DNA of 64,000 nucleotides from Deltaproteobacteria bacterium (GTDB lineage: Bacteria; Desulfobacterota; Desulfarculia; Adiutricales; Adiutricaceae). The translations under genes were made by a program, and so were the position numbers. The stretch lies in contig JAISMF010000094.1 of assembly GCA_031276865.1 (NCBI GenBank), forward strand, positions 1-64,000, read 5' to 3'. Below are positions 47,325 to 56,111 of the stretch, piece after piece (position 1 is the stretch's first letter; each line of letters begins with the position of its first letter). A model generated the notes under the pieces. That model had not been told where the DNA came from. It saw nothing but the letters and a program-made list of their open reading frames with translations, and did not search any database.

Positions 47325-49739
47325 TCAGCAGGTGGTGTACCCGCAGTTCAGACACTTGCGGCAGGACCCCTCCCTTTTATAGGAAAGCTTATGGCATTCC
47401 GGACAGAGGTCGTAGGCGCCGTCGTCGTGGGGAACCGGCACCGGGCAGCCCTTGTCGAGAAAATCCTTCCTCTGGCGCATTAGTAAACCGATGGCCTGGG
47501 GCAGGCTGTTTCCGACGATGGGATCCCGGCTCATCTTGGTGCGGATCACCACCCTTTGATCCATGCGCACCTTGAGGAGCACCTTCACCAAGGCGTCGAA
47601 AAGGAAAGGCGCCCGGCGCAGCGCCACCGACAGAATCATGCCGAAGGCGGTGAAGATGGCGTTTATGTCCGCCCCCACGTCGCCCGCGGAGACGAAGACC
47701 TCGCGGATGTTGTTGTCCCGGTCGTGGGAAAGGGTGATGTGGGCGTTTAGCGAGGCGGATCGGGCCCTAAAGATCCTCCCCGGGCGGTCGTCCCCCACGT
47801 CGCGGTCGGCCGACTCGCCGTCGAAGTTCTCCGGAACCGCCGCTTCTTCCCCGTCTCTCTTTTCTTTCTCCGCTCTGTTTCCGGCCGCGCTCAAAACTCC
47901 GGTAAGCGAGCTGTCGCGGTAGACGGTGAAGCCCTTGAGCCTCATGTCCCGAGATTTTTTTATGAGTTCCTTCAAATCCTCCACCGTGGCCGAGGCCGGA
48001 AGGTTCACCGTCTTGGAGACGCCCGTGTGGTTGTGCAGCTGGAAGGCGGCGAGCATGTTCAATTGCTCCATGGGTTCCAGCTTCAAAGCGGTCTGGGCCG
48101 CCGCCCGCTCGTGGAAGGCGGGGAATTTGTCCAAGAGATCGGAAAGCTCCTGGGATTTCAAGGTGAAATGACGCCAGCCATCCTTGGGATCGAGGATCCG
48201 CCGATCCACCTCCAAAGAAAAGAAGGGTTCGATGCCGGTGTCGATGTTCCGGAGGAAAACCGAAACCGACCCGGTGGGGGCCTGGGAGGTGGTGAGGCAG
48301 TTGTAAAAACCGCCCTTCTCCTCCACCAAATTGTCCAAATCGTCCAAGATGTGCGCGGTGGAGTCCGTCAAATCGGATTCGGCGAAGGTTTCCCTGAGTT
48401 CGGAGAGGTGCCTTTTCCAGTAAACGGAGTTTTCATAGACGCTCCCCGTCTCCCGGGCGAGCGAGGCCGACATGGCCAGGGTGCCCAGGGTCAGACTGGC
48501 CTGGACCGCCCGGGCGAATTTCACCGCCCGGTCGTCCCCGTAGACGGTTCGGCCCCAGAAGGCCAACAAAAGCGAGGAGTGGAAGCCGGAAAGGCCCACC
48601 CCCACGGGTTTCTTCTCCCGGGTCTTCTCCCTTATCTCCGGAAGGGGGTAGCCCTCGTCGAAGTCTAAAATGAGGTTTCCCAGATAGCAGGCCAACCCCG
48701 CCGTGCGTCCCAGGACGGCTAGGAACTGTTTTTGGAACTCCCGGCTGTAGGCTCCCAAGTCCGCCTCGGGGTCGAAGTTTTCTTTTTTGAGCCTGTTGTA
48801 GGTGATCCGGGCGAGCCGGGCCGCGTTCACGGTCACGAGGTTGCAGGCGGTGTTGGCCGAGGCCAGATACTCGCCGCAGGGGTTGGAGAACCTGGGCTCG
48901 TCTTCCGCGCGCAAAGGGGAGTATTTGAGCATGTTGTCGACGAAGAGAAGACCGGGATCGCCCGTTTCCCACATGTTGCCGGCGACGAGATCTATAAGAT
49001 CCTCCCTTTCCCAGAAATCCCCGAAGACGTTCACCGAGATGTTCATGTTGGAAAGCTGGGTCCCCTGCTTGGGCCTCTCCTCCGCCGGCAGGGAGTCGAT
49101 GAAGCGGTTCAACTTCGAATTGAAATTCTTGGCCTCGATAAAGTCCTTGATGTCGGGATGGTTCCAGTCCATCTGCACAAGAAGCGCCCCCCGGCGGCGG
49201 CCGCCCTGGTTGGTGGTGCCGGTCACGGCGTCGAAGTCGGGGAGGAAGCCCACGGGTCCGGAGGCTATGCCCTGGCCGTTGTCCACCGGGGCGCCCCGGG
49301 GCCTAAGTTTGGAGATGTCTATTCCGGCTCCGCCCCCCGCCATGTATATGGTGCGCATCTTCCTTCTAAAAGCCTCGATGGACTCCAGGCTGTCCTCCAC
49401 GTGCCCCAGGGGGTAGCAGGAGAAGTAGCCCGACCGCCGGGTGTGGGGGTTTCCGAAGGACATGAGGAAGGGCGAGGCCGGAATGAGGTGCCTGGAAACC
49501 AGGCCCAGGGCCAGATCCTCCGCAAGGCCGTCCCCGGAGAGGAGCTTCCGGGCGGCGGCGAGTTTCGGAATCAGGCGCCCCGCCACCATGGACAGGTAGT
49601 CGGGCTCCAAGGGCTCGAAGGTCTTGGGATCGCGCACCGAGTAGCGGGAGCGGGTCAAATAGCCGTCGAGGATGTCCCAGGCCTTCGCCGCCTCGCCTCT
49701 GACGTTGTTTTCCGTCGTTTCAGCGGTTTTTTTTTCCAT
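47325..49739 (-). CDS. nrdJ: Adenosylcobalamin-dependent (class II) ribonucleotide reductase
   Basis: 804 residues. It reduces ribonucleotides to deoxyribonucleotides with a thiyl radical made from adenosylcobalamin; oxygen-independent. Seen: the N-terminal Cys in 'RSGYFSCYPLG' (about 103), 'TIYMAGGGAGIDISKLRPRG', 'NQGGRRRGALLVQMDWNHPDI', the active-site 'FSNPCGEYLASANTACNL' (about 281), 'SQAPTGSVSVFL', and a C-terminal zinc tail CPEC...CRKCLNCGYTTC (about 775-804). Start ATG at 49739 with AAAGG upstream. No B12 riboswitch is seen before it, but two inverted TACAATATAT elements lie ~300 bp upstream. Its 3' end was copied into the tonB-side duplication. Confidence 0.96.
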   Translation of the reverse strand: MEKKTAETTENNVRGEAAKAWDILDGYLTRSRYSVRDPKTFEPLEPDYLSMVAGRLIPKLAAARKLLSGDGLAEDLALGLVSRHLIPASPFLMSFGNPHTRRSGYFSCYPLGHVEDSLESIEAFRRKMRTIYMAGGGAGIDISKLRPRGAPVDNGQGIASGPVGFLPDFDAVTGTTNQGGRRRGALLVQMDWNHPDIKDFIEAKNFNSKLNRFIDSLPAEERPKQGTQLSNMNISVNVFGDFWEREDLIDLVAGNMWETGDPGLLFVDNMLKYSPLRAEDEPRFSNPCGEYLASANTACNLVTVNAARLARITYNRLKKENFDPEADLGAYSREFQKQFLAVLGRTAGLACYLGNLILDFDEGYPLPEIREKTREKKPVGVGLSGFHSSLLLAFWGRTVYGDDRAVKFARAVQASLTLGTLAMSASLARETGSVYENSVYWKRHLSELRETFAESDLTDSTAHILDDLDNLVEEKGGFYNCLTTSQAPTGSVSVFLRNIDTGIEPFFSLEVDRRILDPKDGWRHFTLKSQELSDLLDKFPAFHERAAAQTALKLEPMEQLNMLAAFQLHNHTGVSKTVNLPASATVEDLKELIKKSRDMRLKGFTVYRDSSLTGVLSAAGNRAEKEKRDGEEAAVPENFDGESADRDVGDDRPGRIFRARSASLNAHITLSHDRDNNIREVFVSAGDVGADINAIFTAFGMILSVALRRAPFLFDALVKVLLKVRMDQRVVIRTKMSRDPIVGNSLPQAIGLLMRQRKDFLDKGCPVPVPHDDGAYDLCPECHKLSYKREGSCRKCLNCGYTTC

Positions 49740-50028
49740 ATATGCGTCGCCTTTGTAGTATCTTTAGATCGATAGCGTTAAGGCCGGATTGATTCTCCGG
49801 CGCCTCCCGAAGCTTGAAACGGAGACTCCGTTTTAAAAAAACCGCTCCGAGGCCGGCCGCGGGCCGGCGGGGGAAGCCCCGATCCCCCGCGACCGGTGGC
49901 GCGGACGGATACGGACAGCCTCCGCGGCTCCGGCCGAGCCGCCGCCCGAAACGCTCGAGAGGACTGCCCGGGGACGGAGGATCTCCCGAAAGAAGGGAAA
50001 GCCTTCCCTCCGACGGGGCTCCGGTGGT

Positions 50029-50075
50029 ATATATTGTATTTATAAGCCGGATGCTTAAGAAAAAGTACAATATAT
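50029..50075. promoter_or_regulatory. Inverted TACAATATAT pair, possible NrdR boxes
   Basis: ATATATTGTA (50029-50038) and TACAATATAT (50066-50075) face each other, centres 37 bp apart, between divergent nrdJ and argJ. Core TATATTG resembles NrdR boxes known upstream of ribonucleotide reductase genes, but outer positions match poorly and the spacing is not the usual 31 bp. Confidence 0.35.
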
Positions 50076-50270
50076 CACTTCAAATGATGAAATTGCAAGG
50101 TCTTTTTCCCCCTTCCGAACGGACAGGCCGCCTGGCGGCGGTCCTTCCGGCCGGCGGATGGCCGGCCGCCGCCGGAATGAACGCGTCCGGAATGGAGCCG
50201 GATAAAAAAAGCGCCGTTAAAGCCGATACTCACAGCGGGGCTGCTTTTCAGCCCGAAACCGAGGTTCCCA

Positions 50271-51443
50271 ATGCTCCCCGAAGGTTTCAAAGCCGGAGCG
50301 GCCGCCTCCGGCGCCCGTTACGCCGACCGACTCGATCTAGGGCTCATCCTGGCGGAGAAATTTTATTCCGGAGCCGCCGTGTTCACCCGCAATTTGTGCC
50401 GGGCGGCGCCCGTCCTCTGGTCCGGGGAGAGGTTTCCCCGGGGGAGGGCCATCCTGGCCAACGCCGGCCAGGCCAACGCCCAGACGGGCGAGCGGGGTCT
50501 TTCGGACTGCCGCCTCTGCGCGGAGGAGCTGGGAAAACTCCTCCATCTCCCCCCGGACGAGATCCTTCTGGCCTCCACCGGAGTCATCGGCCAGAATCTA
50601 AACACCGGGGCCATCCTTAAGGCGCTCCCCGAACTGGTTCGAAACGCCTCCCCCGCGGGCTTCCCGGACTTCGCCTCCGCCATCCTCACGACGGACACCC
50701 GCCCCAAGATAAAAACCCTCCGGGTGGAGGCGGGCGATTCCTCCTTCCGCCTCGCCGGCTGCGCCAAGGGCGCCGGAATGCTCTCCCCCTCCATGGCCAC
50801 CATGCTCGCCTTCGTGCTCACGGATCTGAAGGTGGAGGAGAATTTCCTTTTAAGCGTCCTGCGCCACGAGACGGAGCGCACCTTCAACCGGGTGACGGTG
50901 GACGGCGACACCTCCACCAACGACTCCCTCTTTTTAATCTCCTCCGGGGCGGCCGGGGCCGCCCCGCTCGATTCCCCGGCCTCCTCCCTCGGCCAGGCCT
51001 TCAAGGAGGCCCTGCGGGAGATCTTGGACGATCTGGCCCAAGAGCTCGTCCGGGACGGGGAAGGCGCCACCAGGCTGGTGACGGTGGAGGTCAAAGGGGC
51101 CCGAAACGACCAAGAGGCCGCCAAGGCCGCCCGGACCGTCTGCGAATCCCCCCTGGTCAAAACCGCCTTTTTCGGCTCCGACCCCAACTGGGGACGCATC
51201 CTGGCCGCCCTGGGCCGCTCCGGCGCCGCCTTCGATCCGTACAAGGTCGATTTGTTCCTGGATTCCGTCCCCTGGGTGAAAAACGGGGTGGACAACCAAA
51301 GGGAAAAGGAGGCCCAGACGGTGATGCGGAAAAAGGAATACGCCTTAACCATAGATCTGCGCAACGGGCCGGGCCGGGACAAGATTTACACAAGCGATCT
51401 AAGTCACGGCTACGTGACCATCAACGCCTCGTACCGGTCCTAG
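50271..51443 (+). CDS. argJ: Bifunctional glutamate N-acetyltransferase / ornithine acetyltransferase
   Basis: 390 residues. It recycles the acetyl group from N-acetylornithine to glutamate in arginine synthesis. It is made as a precursor that cleaves itself before a Thr: 'CAKGAGMLSPSMATMLAF' contains the cleavage motif, with Thr177 as the new N-terminal nucleophile. Other family blocks: 'ANAGQANAQTGERGL', 'STGVIGQNLN', 'FNRVTVDGDTSTNDSLFL', 'FFGSDPNWGRILAALG', and the C-terminal 'DLSHGYVTINASYRS'. GAGG precedes the ATG. It stands divergent to nrdJ and is followed on the same strand by a small secreted protein gene. Whether it is bifunctional or monofunctional cannot be told from sequence alone. 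Confidence 0.95.
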   Translation: MLPEGFKAGAAASGARYADRLDLGLILAEKFYSGAAVFTRNLCRAAPVLWSGERFPRGRAILANAGQANAQTGERGLSDCRLCAEELGKLLHLPPDEILLASTGVIGQNLNTGAILKALPELVRNASPAGFPDFASAILTTDTRPKIKTLRVEAGDSSFRLAGCAKGAGMLSPSMATMLAFVLTDLKVEENFLLSVLRHETERTFNRVTVDGDTSTNDSLFLISSGAAGAAPLDSPASSLGQAFKEALREILDDLAQELVRDGEGATRLVTVEVKGARNDQEAAKAARTVCESPLVKTAFFGSDPNWGRILAALGRSGAAFDPYKVDLFLDSVPWVKNGVDNQREKEAQTVMRKKEYALTIDLRNGPGRDKIYTSDLSHGYVTINASYRS

Positions 51444-51516
51444 AGAAGGGACGCCTTGGGCGGACTTTTTTAAAAGGCCATACTTCCCCGAAACGCTTCA
51501 AAGGGGAAATCCATTT

Positions 51517-51804
51517 ATGCTGTCCCTGCTCTTTTCCCTGAACCTCTTCCTGTTTCCTCCGGAACTCCCCTTGGATCCGGAGGATCTTTTACGGGCGGCC
51601 AGACCCAATCCCTACAACATCGGAAACTGTTACCAGTACAAAAACTGCCTCGGCGAAAGCATCGGAAACATGTGGTTCTACAACCCCGATTTCTGCAAAC
51701 CCGTCGGAGGCAAATCCTGGATGAACGAACAAAAAAAATGCTTCAACCTTCCGGACGGTCCGCAGCCGCTTAAACCCCAGGATTTCATAAGCGAGCAGGA
51801 TTGA
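51517..51804 (+). CDS. Small secreted Cys-containing hypothetical protein
   Basis: 95 residues. An AAAGGGGA Shine-Dalgarno stands before the ATG. The first ~14 residues (MLSLLFSLNLFLFP) are strongly hydrophobic but lack a basic n-region, so signal peptide or membrane anchor is uncertain. The mature part has four Cys (NCYQYKNC ... DFCKP ... KKCFNL) that could form two disulfides in the periplasm. Located 73 bp after argJ on the same strand and before a bidirectional terminator. I do not recognise a family. Confidence 0.55.
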   Translation: MLSLLFSLNLFLFPPELPLDPEDLLRAARPNPYNIGNCYQYKNCLGESIGNMWFYNPDFCKPVGGKSWMNEQKKCFNLPDGPQPLKPQDFISEQD

Positions 51805-51955
51805 CCGGGAGCTTACGCTTTCAACCTTCCGCGGCTTTTAAGCTTTTTAAAAGAGGCCAATTCTTTCGAGCCGCGGCACCGTCAAAAGATGAAAAGCGGC
51901 TAAACGCCTTAACGCTCCGTCGGCCTTGGGCCGCGAAAAAACCCGCTCCCGCGAT

Positions 51956-51992
51956 AAAAAAACCGCTCTCCACGGTGGAGAGCGGTTTTTTT
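51956..51992. terminator. Bidirectional terminator between argJ side (+) and flgE (-)
   Basis: AAAAAACCGCTCTCCA pairs with TGGAGAGCGGTTTTTT around a tiny loop, with A/T runs at both ends, suited to convergent transcription units. Confidence 0.92.
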
Positions 51993-52079
51993 GGGGGTTT
52001 TTGGGGAGCCGGCGGATTTGAAGACCTCCAATAGGGGCCTTATCCGGAAAAAAGTTCCGGTTTGGAGCCGCCTTCAAGA

Positions 52080-55000
52080 TTACCTCTTCATCTCGATAAC
52101 CTCCGCCAGCATGGTGTCCGTGGTGGTGACCACCTTGGAGTTGGCCTGGAAACCGCGCTGGGTCACGATCATGTTGACGATCTCTTCGGCCAGGTCGGTG
52201 TTGGACTGCTCCAGGAAGTTGGCCCGGATGGTCCCGGTGCCGCCGTAGCCGGGAGGGTTGATGGTGCCGGTGCCGGACCAGCGGGTCTCCATGTAGACGT
52301 TGTCTCCCAGCTTGGCCAGACCCCAGGGGTTGAGGAAGCGGGCGAGACCGATCTGATAGAGGGGCTGGTGACGGCCGTTGGTGTAGATGCCGGTCAGCAC
52401 TCCGTCCTTGTCGATGGAAACCCTCTGGAGGGATCCCGGCGGATAGCCGTCCTGGCTGGAAAAGATGTTGAGGGACTTGGAGGCGTACTGGGTGGTTCCC
52501 TGCTCGTCTAAAATCCAGCGATCGTGGTCGGCGTCCGCCATGGCCGGGTTGAACCTGGCGCCCATGTCCAAGGAGATGTGCTGGATGATGGTGGGAAGTC
52601 CGGGCGGATAGGGCGGGTGCAGGGCCATGGACGCGGACTGCACGAAGGCCACGTCGAAATCGAAGTACCCCTCCGCGTTGGGCGTGAGGTTGGTCCAGCC
52701 GATGGACTCCGAGTGGGCGGTCACGTCCAAAGTGTCTCCCGAGGTGAAACGCATGGGCGTGCCTCCCTTGGAGAAGTTCACCGTGAGGCCTGAGCCGAAG
52801 ACGTAGGGGCCGGCGTAGTTTTTATCGTAAATCTGGATAACGCCGGAGTTTCCGTCCGTGTCCTTCCAGGTGAAGCCGGAGACGTTGGGAACGGTTCCCA
52901 GATTCGAAACCCAGGTGAGGGTGTAGGTGCGGTCCGTCGAGGCCATGGAACCGGTGGAGGCCGAGAACGCGGGCTTCCCCGTGTAGTAGCCGCCGAAGGT
53001 GGCGTGGTTGAGCGACGAGGCGGTGGCGGCGCTCTGAACGACGGTCGTGGCGCTGGTGAGCCTCGCGATGGCGGTTTTGGCGAGATCGATATTCTGGGCC
53101 TCGATATCCTTGATGAGTCCGCCATGCCTGTCCGGCCCGTCGGCCGTGAAGGTTATCTTACCCTTCTGGATGATTCCGGCGAAGGTGGAGCCGTTCATCA
53201 CCACGTTGTTGTTCACGTCTTTTCGGGCATCCTCTTTCGGGTCGCAGGTGATGATGTAGTCCCAGACGTTTTCCATGTGGGGATTGGGCTGGTAATAGAC
53301 CATGAGCGTATGGGCCGTGCCCAGGGAGTCGTAGATGGTCCAGGGATTGGCGTGGGTGTAGTTTTCCGGATCTATGGGCGATTCCAAATCGGTCCCGTCC
53401 CAGGCTCCGGCGAAACCCATGCCCTCCATGAGCCACTCGGGCAGTTTCAAATCATCGTAGAGGTACGCCAACGCCTTGTCGTACTCCTCTTTGTAGACCC
53501 GGTTGTAGGCGGCTTGGCCGGCGTTTTTGGCGGCCACTTCGGCCGCGGCCCGGGCCGCCCTGGAGGCGTCTAAGAGGACGGCCGAGGTGGCGGAGGTGAG
53601 CATGACGCTCTGGAAATAAGGCGCCTCGGAGGGCTGGGGGGTGATTTTCACGAAACCCAGGGAGCTCATGTAGGCCACGTAAGCGCTGTTGAAGGCGATG
53701 GCGAACGGGTCGGCCGGGGGCTCCGAGGGATACTCTATATCGATATACGGTCTTATGGCCGTCAAGCCCGCCTGTCGGGCCGCGTCGTACTCCGTAGGAG
53801 TGGGGAATTTATTTTCAATTTTAACATAGCCGGTTAGGTTCAACCTGGAGTTCGGATAACCGTGGGTCGTCATGTAAGCGTTGTAGGCGCTTAAATAGGC
53901 GGCGTCCCAGGTGGCGAAAGGCTCGGGGGTTCCCGCGGGATAGGTGTAGCCCGAGGTCGCTCCGGCTGACATGGCCGACGATATGCCCGCGGCGTTGGCG
54001 GCGCTCATCACGGCCGCCGGGGACGCGAGGTTTATCTGGGCGGCGGCGGGTTTGGCGGGAGCCACGTAGGAGCCGGCCAAGGTGTAGCCGAGCTCCACCA
54101 GCTTCTTCGTGTACATGGCCACGTAGAGGAGGTTGTCCACCGCGTCCGGCGGTTCGCCGTACTTGACGAAATCATTGTCTATATCTCTCGCGTTGAGCGT
54201 GCCGGCGCTTTGAGCGTAGCCCAGATCGGGGTTGGTGAGGGTCACCGGAGATTTGGTTAGATATTCAAATCCCGCGGGATTGGTTATGGTGGTTCCGCCC
54301 GCGTTCACCGTATAAGGCGGATTGGCGGTTTTCACCATGTAATTGGTATAATAGGCCAGATACTCCAAATCCCCTATGGTGCTTCCCGTACCCGCCGTCC
54401 CCACCCAGGTGTGGCCGGTTTGGGCGTTCGCGTAAGCCGAGGCGGAATTATGGGAAACGGGGTTGACGACCTCGTTAAAAGCCGGTCTACTGAAGGCGGC
54501 CGCGCCGTAGGGGGCGATATCGTAGCCGTTGGCGCTCAAATAATCTAAATACTCAGAGACGTAGAGATATTTGCCTTCCGCGCTGTTCGTGGTGGCGAAG
54601 TTGGCAGATGTCACCGTCTCGGATAACGCGGTATTAACTCGCGCCGCGGCGTCGGCCGCCGCGGCGTGTTTCACGGAAGCCGAGGCCGAGCCATAGAATG
54701 AGGGAAGAGGCGGCATCGGGTAATCAAGACTGACGGTGTAGCCGCTCCTCACCAGATAATGGACGTAGGCCTCCTCGTAAAGCAAAGCGCTGTAGGCGCT
54801 GGTCGCGGCGTAGGGATACCCGTCGCCGCCCGCCACTCCGCCCGCGTAGGCGCTCGCTCTGTCCAACGCCGCCGGATCGGGCGCGGCGGTGTAAATCCTG
54901 ACCGGAGCGGTGTAGCCGAGGTTGTTCACCATGTAATCGTTGTAAGCGCTCTCGTAAGCTCTGTTACCGGCGGCGCTCGTTGAGGGGTAAGATCCGATAT

Positions 55001-56051
55001 GAGTGGCGCTAAGAGCCGACTTGTCCGCGTACGCCATATCGGTCGCGATCGCCGCGTACGAGGTTGTTTTATAAAAGACCGACGAATTGGGAATATGGCT
55101 GTAACCAAGGTTCACCAGATAAGCGCTGTAGGCCGAGTTATAGAAAGGATCGGCCTGGCCGTTGGCCGACATCGGGTACCAGATGGAAGCCGAGCCGTAT
55201 TTGATGCCAAGAGCTTTCCAGCCGGCGGCCGAGGCGGAATTGACGGCGGCTTTTATCTGAGCCGCGTTGGGATTTTTCTCATCCTCTTTAATGAAGATGA
55301 TGGACGATCCCGAGGTGACGGGCTGATAGCCGTGGGCGCTCATCCAGCTGATATAGGCTTGGTTGAAGACCTCGCTGCTGTTAAGGTAGGCGCTTCCGTT
55401 GGAGCTGAAATCGTAAACCTCGTGGGCCGAGGCTATTCTCGCGGACTCGGCCGGTCCCCTGGCCAGCATGTCGGCGTAACTCACGGCGTATTCCGCCGAG
55501 TTGTAAATGTACGCGCTTTTGTCGTCGGCGTTCAGATTGCACACGACCTTGATTTGTCCGGTTTCGACCGGAGGGGCGTTTAAAATCACCACCTTCACGT
55601 CGGTGGGAACGCCTATGCGCACCGGATCCTCTCCGGGCTTGGGAATGGAGAGCTCCCAGCCCTGGAGCACGTAGCCGGCGGGGCTTTCCAGAACCCCGTC
55701 TTTATCGAAAGTGAAGTTTCCGGCCCGGGTGTACATGAGCTCGTTTGTCACGCGGTCGCGCACCTGGAAGAATCCCTCGCCGGCGATGGCCATGTCGGTG
55801 TCCTGGGCGGAATTTATAAAGGCGCCCTGGGTGAACATCTGCTGAATGGTGGAGACTTTGACGCCGCGGCCGATCTGCTGAATCTTTCCGTTGGACCAGT
55901 AGTCCTGGCTTATCAGATCCTCGTAGTTGGTCCGGGCGGCCTTGAATCCCACCGTGTTCACGTTGGCTATGTTGTTGCTTATGACCTGCATTCCGGTGGA
56001 AAGGGCCGAAAGTCCGGTCACCGCCGCGTACATTGCGCTGGAAATGCTCAT
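52080..56051 (-). CDS. flgE: Giant flagellar hook protein FlgE with nine-fold aromatic repeat insertion
   Basis: 1323 residues, about three times the ordinary 400-450. The N-terminus is canonical (MSISSAMYAAVTGLSALSTGMQVISNNIANVNTVGFKAAR..., 'AIAGEGFFQVRD', to about 200), as is the C-terminus ('LEQSNTDLAEEIVNMIVTQRGFQANSKVVTTTDTMLAEVIEMKR'). Between about 215 and 860 lies an Ala/Tyr/Ser-rich insertion. It contains nine spaced copies of '(L/F)YxsAYxxYMvxxGY' starting near residues 226, 301, 363, 423, 493, 562, 640, 715 and 785. Hook proteins polymerise into the flexible universal joint; the insertion probably forms an outward-facing surface domain. Third gene of fliK-flgD-flgE behind a sigma-54 promoter. 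The frame is uninterrupted. Confidence 0.95.
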   Translation of the reverse strand: MSISSAMYAAVTGLSALSTGMQVISNNIANVNTVGFKAARTNYEDLISQDYWSNGKIQQIGRGVKVSTIQQMFTQGAFINSAQDTDMAIAGEGFFQVRDRVTNELMYTRAGNFTFDKDGVLESPAGYVLQGWELSIPKPGEDPVRIGVPTDVKVVILNAPPVETGQIKVVCNLNADDKSAYIYNSAEYAVSYADMLARGPAESARIASAHEVYDFSSNGSAYLNSSEVFNQAYISWMSAHGYQPVTSGSSIIFIKEDEKNPNAAQIKAAVNSASAAGWKALGIKYGSASIWYPMSANGQADPFYNSAYSAYLVNLGYSHIPNSSVFYKTTSYAAIATDMAYADKSALSATHIGSYPSTSAAGNRAYESAYNDYMVNNLGYTAPVRIYTAAPDPAALDRASAYAGGVAGGDGYPYAATSAYSALLYEEAYVHYLVRSGYTVSLDYPMPPLPSFYGSASASVKHAAAADAAARVNTALSETVTSANFATTNSAEGKYLYVSEYLDYLSANGYDIAPYGAAAFSRPAFNEVVNPVSHNSASAYANAQTGHTWVGTAGTGSTIGDLEYLAYYTNYMVKTANPPYTVNAGGTTITNPAGFEYLTKSPVTLTNPDLGYAQSAGTLNARDIDNDFVKYGEPPDAVDNLLYVAMYTKKLVELGYTLAGSYVAPAKPAAAQINLASPAAVMSAANAAGISSAMSAGATSGYTYPAGTPEPFATWDAAYLSAYNAYMTTHGYPNSRLNLTGYVKIENKFPTPTEYDAARQAGLTAIRPYIDIEYPSEPPADPFAIAFNSAYVAYMSSLGFVKITPQPSEAPYFQSVMLTSATSAVLLDASRAARAAAEVAAKNAGQAAYNRVYKEEYDKALAYLYDDLKLPEWLMEGMGFAGAWDGTDLESPIDPENYTHANPWTIYDSLGTAHTLMVYYQPNPHMENVWDYIITCDPKEDARKDVNNNVVMNGSTFAGIIQKGKITFTADGPDRHGGLIKDIEAQNIDLAKTAIARLTSATTVVQSAATASSLNHATFGGYYTGKPAFSASTGSMASTDRTYTLTWVSNLGTVPNVSGFTWKDTDGNSGVIQIYDKNYAGPYVFGSGLTVNFSKGGTPMRFTSGDTLDVTAHSESIGWTNLTPNAEGYFDFDVAFVQSASMALHPPYPPGLPTIIQHISLDMGARFNPAMADADHDRWILDEQGTTQYASKSLNIFSSQDGYPPGSLQRVSIDKDGVLTGIYTNGRHQPLYQIGLARFLNPWGLAKLGDNVYMETRWSGTGTINPPGYGGTGTIRANFLEQSNTDLAEEIVNMIVTQRGFQANSKVVTTTDTMLAEVIEMKR

Positions 56052-56111
56052 TTTAATTCTTCCCTCTGTTTAAACGACTTGCCAAGGGGATTATGATAAA
56101 CCGCGTTCAGG

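Larger units (their letters stand above)
43775..47687. repeat. Tandem segmental duplication joined at a 7-bp microhomology
   Basis: Unit 1 runs from within tonB (CGCCCGC at 43775-43781) through an endonuclease gene to a nrdJ 3' fragment. Unit 2 starts at the same CGCCCGC (45843-45849), now a tonB fragment, passes a second endonuclease gene and reaches CGCCCGC at 47681-47687 inside intact nrdJ. So tonB sequence is fused to nrdJ sequence exactly at that heptamer, the expected junction of a microhomology-mediated tandem duplication of about 2 kb. The units have since diverged and lost pieces. Confidence 0.85.

Noticed and set aside
49740-50270. Cobalamin riboswitch upstream of nrdJ
   Set aside because: The B12 box and GCCACTG blocks found at 41.5 kb are absent here.
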